A DNA stretch of 12,373 bases from the NCBI GenBank assembly GCA_017379815.1, contig JAFNVK010000057.1, positions 1 through 12,373 of the forward strand, given 5' to 3'. The DNA is from Clostridia bacterium. Lineage in GTDB: Bacteria; Bacillota; Clostridia; Oscillospirales; CAG-272. The translations under genes were made by a program, and so were the position numbers. Below are positions 1 through 6,012 of this stretch, piece by piece (within the stretch, counting starts at the first letter, position 1; each line of letters begins with the position of its first letter). The notes under the pieces were generated by a model, which searched no databases, was not told where the DNA came from, and saw only the letters and a program-made list of their open reading frames with translations.

Positions 1-4
1 AAGC

Positions 5-27
5 GCAGACAGAAAGCTTCTGTCTGC
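5..27 (-). terminator. Hairpin after rplS, probable intrinsic terminator
   Basis: A perfect 10-bp inverted repeat (GCAGACAGAA / TTCTGTCTGC) with a 3-base loop lies about 26 bases beyond the rplS stop codon. Read on the minus strand, an A-rich stretch precedes it, and the base of the stem is followed by GCTT before the window ends, so the U-tract cannot be judged. On the plus strand the stem is followed by TCTTTATT, so it could also stop a convergent transcript from outside the window. Confidence 0.55.
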
Positions 28-53
28 TCTTTATTGAGCTCGGCGAATGCCGA

Positions 54-395
54 TCAGATCTGCTCCTTAACCTTGGAAGCCTTGCCGACTCTGCCGCGCA
101 GGTAGTAGAGCTTTGCGCGACGGACCTTACCGACGCGGAGGATGTCTACCTTCTCTACGTTGGGAGAGTGGATCGGGAAGGTCTTTTCCACGCCTACGCC
201 GTAGGAAATACGTCTTACGGTGAAGGTCTCGGAAATGCCGCCGCCGTGCTTTGCGATGACGGTACCCTCGAACATCTGGATTCTCTCTCTGTTGCCCTCT
301 TTGATACGGTTGTGCACACGAACGGTGTCACCGATGCGGATAACGGGCAGCTCCGCCTTCAATTGCTCGTTTGTAAAAGCCTCAATCAGATTCAT
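54..395 (-). CDS. rplS: 50S ribosomal protein L19
   Basis: Structural protein of the large ribosomal subunit, located at the subunit interface. The 113-residue product matches the usual length of about 115 and is recognisable throughout: an N-terminal helix (MNLIEAFTNEQLK), then the strand with GDTVRVHNRIKEGNRERIQ, the FEGTVIA strand, the FTVRRISYGVGVEKTFP segment, and the C-terminal RVGKVRRAKLYYLRGRVGK tail. The ATG at 395 is preceded by AGAGGAGGG (403-411) at normal spacing. The gene has its own consensus-like promoter (481-509) and is followed by a hairpin, so it appears monocistronic. In many bacteria rplS is last in an rpsP-rimM-trmD-rplS operon. Here the gene directly upstream is a ThuA-like gene, so rplS is detached from trmD on that side. 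Confidence 0.98.
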   Translation of the reverse strand: MNLIEAFTNEQLKAELPVIRIGDTVRVHNRIKEGNRERIQMFEGTVIAKHGGGISETFTVRRISYGVGVEKTFPIHSPNVEKVDILRVGKVRRAKLYYLRGRVGKASKVKEQI

Positions 396-474
396 TGTTT
401 GGCCCTCCTCTGTACCGGGTGTTCATGCGAGCATAGCAGCGGACCACCCTAAAATTCATTTGCGCATGCGCAAC
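396..474 (-). promoter_or_regulatory. rplS 5' leader, possible L19 autoregulatory leader
   Basis: About 79 bases separate the predicted transcription start (near 474) from the rplS ATG. The leader starts with the palindrome at 460-473. It also contains GGGTG (449-445) that can pair with CACCC (421-417) around a 23-base loop, ending shortly before the Shine-Dalgarno sequence. Firmicutes are known to carry a structured L19 leader (Rfam L19_leader) in this position. Whether this sequence matches that family was not testable here, so the call is tentative. Confidence 0.4.
460..473. repeat. 14-bp perfect palindrome at the rplS transcription start
   Basis: TTGCGCATGCGCAA is a perfect 14-bp palindrome. 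It covers roughly +1 to +14 of the predicted rplS transcript, directly downstream of the -10 box. It could be an operator for a dimeric regulator, or in RNA a 5-bp hairpin with a CATG loop that protects the 5' end or forms part of the leader. Nothing in the sequence decides between these. Confidence 0.6.
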
Positions 475-480
475 ACGAGT

Positions 481-509
481 ATTATAACACACTTTTTTCT
501 CTTTTGCAA
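481..509 (-). promoter_or_regulatory. Sigma-A promoter of rplS
   Basis: On the minus strand TTGCAA (509-504) is followed after exactly 17 bases by a perfect TATAAT (486-481), placing the transcription start near 474. The region is very AT-rich compared with the rest of the window. Confidence 0.8.
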
Positions 510-547
510 GAGTTTTTTTCAAAAATATGAAAAATCTTTTTCTTCTC

Positions 548-1288
548 TCAGGGCTTAACGATCACATAGGGCTCGTCATCCGTGATCTTGCGCACGTGCG
601 GGCAGGTAGGTCTTACGCGATAGGTGGGCGCCAGGAAGCGCACGGCGTTGCGGATGATCGACTGCACGTTGGGATCCTTGTAGGTCGGGAAGGTCTCGTG
701 CCCCGGCTGGAAGTAGAAGATCTTTCCGTTTCCGCGCTCGTAGAGACAGCCCGAGCGGAAGACCTCACCGCCCGAATAATTGCCGATGAGCAGGACCTTA
801 TCGGGATTCGGGACGATAAAGGGCTCACCGTAGGTCTCCTCTGCGGGAAGGACAAAATAGCGATCGATGTCACGCGTGATGGGATGCGCGGGATCGATGA
901 CCCAGAGCACCTCACGGTCCTCCGATTCCCGCCAGGTCAGGTGGCAGGGCGTACCCATCAGCAAGCGGAAGGGCTTGGAGTGATGCGCCGAGTGCAGAAA
1001 GATCGCGCCCATGCCGTCCAGCACGGCGTCACGCACAAGCTCGGCAACCTCGTCCGGCACCTCGCCGTGCCTGGCGTGTCCCCACCAAAGCAGGACGTCC
1101 GTTTCGTCCAGAAGCTCCTTGGTAATGCCGCAATGCTCATCGTAAAGCGTTGCCGTTCGTACGGAAATATCCTCCTCGCGGCCAAGAAATTCCGCAAGTG
1201 CACGGTGGATCCCCTCCGGATACACCTTTTGGATCTTCTCTTTGAATTGCTCGTGATAAAACTCGTTCCAGATCAGTACGCGAATCAT
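548..1288 (-). CDS. ThuA-like domain protein
   Basis: Member of the ThuA (trehalose-utilisation) family, which has a glutamine-amidotransferase-like fold; its biochemical role is poorly defined. The 246-residue protein starts with MIRVLIWNEFYHE and shows family landmarks: VLLWWGHARHGEVPDE (about 65-80), GAIFLHSAHHSKPFRLLMG (about 94-112), a WVIDPAHPI segment (129-137) and GNGKIFYFQPGHETFP (186-201). There is no signal peptide or membrane segment, so it should be cytoplasmic. The ATG at 1288 has a strong AAGGAGG site and a consensus promoter (1325-1353). Downstream lies the rplS promoter. I see no clear intrinsic terminator between the two genes, so some readthrough into rplS is possible. Adjacent genes give no clue to the substrate; ThuA relatives often accompany sugar-catabolism genes, which are absent here. 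Confidence 0.87.
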   Translation of the reverse strand: MIRVLIWNEFYHEQFKEKIQKVYPEGIHRALAEFLGREEDISVRTATLYDEHCGITKELLDETDVLLWWGHARHGEVPDEVAELVRDAVLDGMGAIFLHSAHHSKPFRLLMGTPCHLTWRESEDREVLWVIDPAHPITRDIDRYFVLPAEETYGEPFIVPNPDKVLLIGNYSGGEVFRSGCLYERGNGKIFYFQPGHETFPTYKDPNVQSIIRNAVRFLAPTYRVRPTCPHVRKITDDEPYVIVKP

Positions 1289-1324
1289 ACTCTGTCCTCC
1301 TTAGCGTTCGATTCAGACAAGCTT

Positions 1325-1353
1325 ATTATAGCATTTTTCCCCGCCAAAGTCAA
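1325..1353 (-). promoter_or_regulatory. Sigma-A promoter of the ThuA-like gene
   Basis: On the minus strand TTGACT (1353-1348), a 17-base spacer, then a perfect TATAAT (1330-1325). The start is predicted near 1318, giving a short leader of about 30 bases before the ATG at 1288. It is arranged back to back with the plus-strand promoter at 1384-1412, with 30 bases between the two -35 boxes. Confidence 0.85.
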
Positions 1354-1383
1354 GAAGCCTGTAAAAAATATCCGCAAAAGAAC

Positions 1384-1412
1384 TTGACAAAGGTGCGCTT
1401 TTCCAGTATACT
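1384..1412 (+). promoter_or_regulatory. Sigma-A promoter of the rRNA methyltransferase gene
   Basis: A perfect TTGACA (1384-1389), a 17-base spacer, then TATACT (1407-1412), five of six matches to consensus. The start is predicted near 1419, leaving a leader of about 68 bases before the ATG at 1487. It is divergent from the ThuA-like gene promoter. Confidence 0.85.
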
Positions 1413-1486
1413 GAATTATCGAACAAATACGCAAAAATCGGATAAGGAAAGGACGCTTTCGCTCGGCGGAGGCATGGAATTTTGGC

Positions 1487-2617
1487 ATGAAACTGGTAGC
1501 AACCTGCCTCTTTGGGCTGGAAAAGCTGCTCGGCAGCGAGATCGATGCCCTGGGGCTTCGCCGCATCGAAACGATGGACGGCCGCGTGATCTTCGAGGGT
1601 GAGCCACGGGATATTCCGCGCGCCAATATCGCCCTGCGCTGTGCCGAGCGCGTTTATATTCTGCTTGGGTCCTTCCCGGCAAGAAGCTTTGCCGAGCTCT
1701 TTGACGGCACGCGCGCCCTTCCCTTTGAGGATTGGATCGGCAAGGATGACCTTTTTCCCGTTAAGGGACACGCCATCAAGAGCAAGCTCTATTCCCTGCC
1801 CGACTGCCAAAGCATTGTGAAGAAGGCCGTCGTTGAGCGGCTTTCGGAAAGATACGGCTGCCGCTGGTTCTCCGAGAGCAGCGGCGTCAAATACCAGATC
1901 GAGTTTTTCATCTTTAAGGACGTGGCGCACCTGATGATCGACACCAGCGGCGTTGCCCTGCACAAGCGCGGCTACCGCCCCGAGGCAGGTGCCGCTCCCA
2001 TTCGCGAGACGCTTGCCGCTGCCATCGCCATGACCGCGCGCGTCAAGGAGGACACGCTCCTCTGGGATCCCTTCTGCGGCTCGGGCACCATTCCGATCGA
2101 GGCGGCGCTCCTGGCCACCAACCGCGCCCCCGGCCTTGGACGCTCCTTTGCCGGTGAGGCCTTTGCCAATCTCCCCGCTCCCCTTTGGGCTGAGGCACGC
2201 GAGGCGGCAAGAGGTGCGATTCGCACGGATTCCCCCTTTGAGGCCTACGCCTCGGACATTGACGAGGATATTCTTGACCTGGCCTACGAAAGCGCACTCC
2301 GCGCAGGCGTGGAGGAGCATATCAACATCTTTCAGGCCGACGCGCGCAGGATCAAGCGCGAGGACCGCCGCGGCACGATCGCCTGCAATCCCCCCTACGG
2401 CGAGCGACTGATGACGCCTGCCGAGGTGGCCAAGCTCTATGCGGAGATCGGGCGCACCTTTGAAGCACTCTACCCCTGGCAGATCTACGTCATCACCTCC
2501 TGCGAGGACTTCGAGCGCCTCTACGGACGCCGCGCCGACAAGGCCAAGAAGCTCTACAACGGCATGATCCCCTGCCACCTCTACGAATACTTCCGCCCCC
2601 GCGAGGCGAAAAAATAA
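1487..2617 (+). CDS. THUMP-domain class I SAM-dependent 23S rRNA (guanine-N2) methyltransferase
   Basis: Probably methylates a guanine of 23S rRNA at N2, like the N-terminal half of E. coli RlmL and the Firmicute YpsC group (COG0116). Order of parts in 376 residues: an N-terminal ferredoxin-like plus THUMP RNA-binding region (about 1-160, beginning MKLVATCLFGLEKLLGSEI), the linker LHKRGYRPEAGAAPIRETLA (159-178), then a Rossmann methyltransferase. The SAM-binding DPFCGSGTIPIEAAL is at 194-208, the acidic ASDID at 255-259, and the catalytic NPPYGER at 301-307. It lacks the second methyltransferase (RlmK) domain fused in E. coli, which is normal for Firmicutes. The best Shine-Dalgarno match, GGCGGAGG ending at 1472, sits 14 bases before the ATG, which is long, but the N-terminus matches the family. 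It is a single-gene transcript ending at the hairpin at 2626-2660. Confidence 0.93.
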   Translation: MKLVATCLFGLEKLLGSEIDALGLRRIETMDGRVIFEGEPRDIPRANIALRCAERVYILLGSFPARSFAELFDGTRALPFEDWIGKDDLFPVKGHAIKSKLYSLPDCQSIVKKAVVERLSERYGCRWFSESSGVKYQIEFFIFKDVAHLMIDTSGVALHKRGYRPEAGAAPIRETLAAAIAMTARVKEDTLLWDPFCGSGTIPIEAALLATNRAPGLGRSFAGEAFANLPAPLWAEAREAARGAIRTDSPFEAYASDIDEDILDLAYESALRAGVEEHINIFQADARRIKREDRRGTIACNPPYGERLMTPAEVAKLYAEIGRTFEALYPWQIYVITSCEDFERLYGRRADKAKKLYNGMIPCHLYEYFRPREAKK

Positions 2618-2625
2618 GAATGCAG

Positions 2626-2664
2626 AAAGAGGACTTCTCCAAAAGGAAGAAGTCCTCTTTTTTT
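2626..2664. terminator. Strong intrinsic terminator between convergent genes
   Basis: The stem AAAGAGGACTTCT (2626-2638) pairs perfectly with AGAAGTCCTCTTT (2648-2660). One bulged A and two further C-G pairs close an AAAA loop. A run of seven T (2658-2664) follows on the plus strand, so it terminates the methyltransferase transcript. On the minus strand the stem is preceded by A7 and followed by TTTCTGCATT, so it probably also terminates the amidohydrolase operon, whose stop codon lies 2 bases from the T-run. Confidence 0.9.
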
Positions 2665-2665
2665 C

Positions 2666-3478
2666 TTATTCCGCGATCGAAAATACCTTTTTGGCATTCT
2701 CGGAAAGGATTCTGCGCGTCTCCTCCTCGGAAAAGCCGAGCGAAAGCAAGGACGCAAGCTCCTGCCGCGGATGCCACATCGGGTAGTCCGTTCCAAAGAG
2801 TACGCGATCCGTGCCAAAGCGCAGGATCAGCTCTCGCACGCGCTCGGGCGGCAAAAAGCCGAAGCAGGAGGAGGAATCCACGTAGAAATTCGGCGCTCCC
2901 GCGAGCATCCGCTCGGCGTCCTCCCAGACCGACCAGCCGCCAAGGTGCGCCCCCACGACGGTAAGCCCCTCGAAGATCTCGAGGATGGGAAGCATACGGT
3001 TGGGATTGGAAAAATCATATCGGTGATCGCCCGTGTGCATCAGAATGGGAAGCCCCTCCTCCTCGCAAAGCTCGTAGATCCGCAGAAAGCGGAAGTCATC
3101 GATCTTGAAGCGCTGGATGTCGGGATGCAGCTTCACTCCGTGCAGACCGAGACGAACGATCCTGCGGACGTCGCCCGTAAGATCCGCGCTCTCGGGATGA
3201 AGCGTGCCAAGACCGGTCAGGCGTCCCTCGCCCCTTGCGACCTCCTCGGCAATAAACTCGTTGATGCCCGTGACCTGCTTTGGCGTGGTAGCGACCGACT
3301 GGATGACGAAATGATCTACACCCTGCGCAAGCCCCTCCTCCATGAGATCACGCACCGTGCCGCGGCAGGCCGAATGCAGACCGTAAAAGGTATCCGTTCC
3401 CTCTACCGCGCGCGCCGCGATCTTTTCGGGGTAGACGTGGCAGTGCGCGTCAACGACCGCATAGCCTTGACCGACCAT
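2666..3478 (-). CDS. Amidohydrolase-2 family metal-dependent hydrolase
   Basis: A TIM-barrel hydrolase of the amidohydrolase_2 (ACMSD-like) family; these enzymes hydrolyse or decarboxylate small organic substrates using one metal. In 270 residues the metal-site pattern is complete: VVDAHCHVYPEK (8-19) with the HxH pair H12/H14, GVKLHPD with H119 (114-120), ILMHTGDHR with H148, VVGAHLGGW with H178 and LFGTDYPMWHP with D231. The substrate is unknown. It is the last gene of the T-box operon. Its ATG shares one base with the stop codon of the fusion gene (TGATG), which implies translational coupling; the only nearby ribosome-binding match is a weak GGTGA. The stop runs directly into the shared terminator. 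It may act on an intermediate or by-product of the preceding acyl-CoA synthetase, but no residue shows this. Confidence 0.88.
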   Translation of the reverse strand: MVGQGYAVVDAHCHVYPEKIAARAVEGTDTFYGLHSACRGTVRDLMEEGLAQGVDHFVIQSVATTPKQVTGINEFIAEEVARGEGRLTGLGTLHPESADLTGDVRRIVRLGLHGVKLHPDIQRFKIDDFRFLRIYELCEEEGLPILMHTGDHRYDFSNPNRMLPILEIFEGLTVVGAHLGGWSVWEDAERMLAGAPNFYVDSSSCFGFLPPERVRELILRFGTDRVLFGTDYPMWHPRQELASLLSLGFSEEETRRILSENAKKVFSIAE

Positions 3479-6012
3479 CAGGCGGTCACCACACTGCTCG
3501 CCTTGTGCAGGCCGAGCTTTTCGATGGCATCCTCACGCATCTTGTACTTGAGGATCTTGCCGGCGGCGTTCATCGGGAAGCCTTCAACGAAGTCCACGTA
3601 CTTCGGCACCTTATGGCGCGCCATGTGGTCGCCGATATACTTCTTCATTTCCTCGGCCGTCATGCTCTCGCCATCCTTTAAGACGATGCAGGCCATGATC
3701 TCCTCGCCGTACTGCTCGTCGGGCACGCCGATGACCTGCACGTCGCGGACCTTGGAATGCGTGTAGATAAACTCCTCGATCTCCTTGGGATAGATGTTCT
3801 CGCCGCCGCGAATGATCATGTCCTTCAGACGTCCCGTAATGCGGAAGTTGCCGTCCTTGGTGCGGCAGGCAAGGTCGCCCGTGTGGAGCCAGCCGTCGGC
3901 GTCAATGGCGGCCGCGGTCGCTTCGGGCATCTTGTAGTATCCCTTCATCAGGTTGTAGCCGCGCGCCACGAATTCACCCGTGACCTCGTCGGGGCAATCC
4001 TCGCCCGTTTCGGGATTGACGATCTTGCACTCGATCTCGGGCAGGGGACGGCCGACCGTGCCCACGCGCACCTCGATGGGATCGTCCGTGGAGCTCATGG
4101 TGCAGCCGGGAGATGCCTCAGTCTGACCGTAAACGATGGTGATCTCCTTCATGTTCATCTTTTCGACCACGTCCTTCATCGTAGAGATGGGACAGGGGCT
4201 TCCCGCCATAATGCCCGTGCGCATATGCGCAAAGCTGGTCTTTTCAAAGTCGGGATGCTCCAGGAGCGCGATGAACATGGTAGGCACGCCGTGGAAGGCG
4301 GTGATATGCTCGTTGTGAATGCAGGCAAGCGCGGGCTTGGGGGAGAAATACGGCAAGGGCAGAATGGTTCCGCCGTGCGTCATGGTGGCCGTCATGGCGA
4401 GAACCATGCCAAAGCAATGGAACATGGGCACCTGGATCATCATGCGGTCCGCCGTGGAGAGATCCATGCGGTCGCCGATGCATTTGCCGTTGTTGACGAT
4501 GTTGTAGTGCGTCAGCATGACGCCCTTGGGGAAGCCCGTCGTGCCCGAGGTGTACTGCATATTGCAAACGTCGTCCTTGTTGACGGCGGCGGCCATGCGA
4601 TAGACCTCGCGCAGAGGAACGCGCGGGGCTCGCTCGAGCGCCTCGCTCCAATCCATGCAGCCCTTCTGGCGGAAGCCGACGGTAATAACGTTGCGCAAAA
4701 AGGGCAAGCGCTTGCTGTGCAGGGGCGAGCCCGGCTTGGTCTCGGCAAGCTCAGGGCAAAGCTCGGCAATGATCTTGCCGTAATGCGTATCCTTCGAGCC
4801 CTCGGTCAGGATCAGGGTGTGCGTATCCGACTGCTTGAGCAGGTATTCCGCCTCGTGGATCTTGTAGGCCGTGTTGACCGTGACCAGAACCGCGCCAAGC
4901 TTGACCGTTGCCCAGAAGGCAATATACCACTGCGGCACGTTGGAGGCCCAGACCGCCACGTGCGATCCTGCCTTGACGCCAAGGGCGATCAGCGCGCGGG
5001 CAAATTCGTCCACGTCGTCGCGAAATTCGCTATACGTGCGCGTATAATCCAGCGTCGTATACTTAAAGGCGTACTGATCGGGAAATTCCTCGACCATACG
5101 GTCAAGCACCTGCGAGAAGGTCGCGTCGATGAGCGCCTCCTTCTTCCAGACGTACTTGCCCGTGTGGGTCTTATTATAGTAAAGCGCAGGCTCCTTGCGG
5201 GAGGTGTCGCTATACTGCTTCATGTAGTTGACAAACTGGGAGAAAATGATCTCCATGTCGTCCAGCTCCTCGCACCAGCGCGGATCCCAGACCAGGGAGA
5301 GGAAGCCGTCGTAGTTGACCGAGCGGAGCGCCAGCATCATGGACGCAAGGGGCAGCTCCCCTTCTCCGACCAGGCAATATTCGAGGCCGTCCGCGGTCAT
5401 GCGCGCGTCGCTGACGTGCACGTGACGGACGTAAGCGCCCAGATGCTTGATGACCTGCTCGGCGCTCTCACCTCCGCCAAAGTAAGCGGCAGACAGATTC
5501 CAGAGCGCGCCCAGCGAATCGCAGGCAAAGCGCTCGAGAAGCGTGCGCAGGGTCTCGGCACGGCAGAACAGACCAAAGGTCTCGATCAGCAGGGTGATCC
5601 CCTTCTCCTCGGCCACCGGCAAAAGCGTTTCCAGCAGTCCTGCAATGCGCTCGATCGCCGCGGCGTTCTTCTCCTCGCTGCCGGCGTCGCTCGCCTTGAG
5701 GCGGATAAAGGGAATGTGCAGATTGGAGGCGATCTCCATGCAGGAGAGGATCTCCTGCATATCGCACTCTCCGTTCTCGGCCTTGCCAAGATCGCAAACG
5801 GTGTCCATGCAGACCACCGTCAGCTTCTTCTCGTAGAGGCGGCGCAGAGTTGCCGCACTGGCGTAGCCGTGGAAGGCGCCGTCACGGTCGGTGAACATGG
5901 CGTTATAGATATTGTGAAGCTCGATGCCTTCAAATTTCAAGTCCTCGGCAACGTCGCAGAACTCCTCAAAGCTCCGCCCGTGCCAGCCCTTGGTGGAAAA
6001 GGAAAGCTTCAT
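3478..6012 (-). CDS. Fusion protein: sugar-phosphate-isomerase-like TIM barrel + AMP-binding acyl-CoA synthetase
   Basis: An 844-residue two-domain protein. Residues 1 to about 268 form an AP-endonuclease-2/xylose-isomerase-like TIM barrel: MKLSFSTKGWHGRSFEEF, FEGIELHNIYN (27-37), TLLIETFGLF (140-149), YVRHVHVSD (194-202), VGEGELPL (215-222), YDGFLSLVWDPRW (234-246). Residues from about 285 form a full FadD-type adenylate-forming ligase: P-loop YTSGTTGFPKG (487-497), YGQTEASP (628-635), HTGDLACR (710-717), GRLKDMIIRGGENIYPKEIE (727-746) and the catalytic lysine K819 in NAAGKILK. This half should activate a carboxylic acid with ATP and CoA; substrate unknown. The ATG at 6012 has GAGGAGG seven bases upstream and overlaps the previous stop (ATGA). 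The frame is open throughout, so the fusion is not an obvious frameshift artefact. Two likely metal ligands of the barrel seem replaced (N172, V241), so that half may be regulatory or altered. Confidence 0.9.
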   Translation of the reverse strand: MKLSFSTKGWHGRSFEEFCDVAEDLKFEGIELHNIYNAMFTDRDGAFHGYASAATLRRLYEKKLTVVCMDTVCDLGKAENGECDMQEILSCMEIASNLHIPFIRLKASDAGSEEKNAAAIERIAGLLETLLPVAEEKGITLLIETFGLFCRAETLRTLLERFACDSLGALWNLSAAYFGGGESAEQVIKHLGAYVRHVHVSDARMTADGLEYCLVGEGELPLASMMLALRSVNYDGFLSLVWDPRWCEELDDMEIIFSQFVNYMKQYSDTSRKEPALYYNKTHTGKYVWKKEALIDATFSQVLDRMVEEFPDQYAFKYTTLDYTRTYSEFRDDVDEFARALIALGVKAGSHVAVWASNVPQWYIAFWATVKLGAVLVTVNTAYKIHEAEYLLKQSDTHTLILTEGSKDTHYGKIIAELCPELAETKPGSPLHSKRLPFLRNVITVGFRQKGCMDWSEALERAPRVPLREVYRMAAAVNKDDVCNMQYTSGTTGFPKGVMLTHYNIVNNGKCIGDRMDLSTADRMMIQVPMFHCFGMVLAMTATMTHGGTILPLPYFSPKPALACIHNEHITAFHGVPTMFIALLEHPDFEKTSFAHMRTGIMAGSPCPISTMKDVVEKMNMKEITIVYGQTEASPGCTMSSTDDPIEVRVGTVGRPLPEIECKIVNPETGEDCPDEVTGEFVARGYNLMKGYYKMPEATAAAIDADGWLHTGDLACRTKDGNFRITGRLKDMIIRGGENIYPKEIEEFIYTHSKVRDVQVIGVPDEQYGEEIMACIVLKDGESMTAEEMKKYIGDHMARHKVPKYVDFVEGFPMNAAGKILKYKMREDAIEKLGLHKASSVVTA

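Noticed and set aside
487..520. Plus-strand hairpin CTCTT-TTGC-AAGAG followed by T7
   Set aside because: It resembles an intrinsic terminator, but no plus-strand gene precedes it and the stem is five pairs; it overlaps the rplS -35 box and is probably a by-product of AT-rich promoter sequence.
1474..1602. Alternative upstream ATG before the rRNA methyltransferase
   Set aside because: It is in another frame, has no spaced Shine-Dalgarno sequence and gives a short product without homology.
1313..2578. 421-residue minus-strand open frame opposite the rRNA methyltransferase
   Set aside because: The opposite strand has the SAM-binding and NPPY motifs and a consensus promoter; this frame has no homology I recognise.
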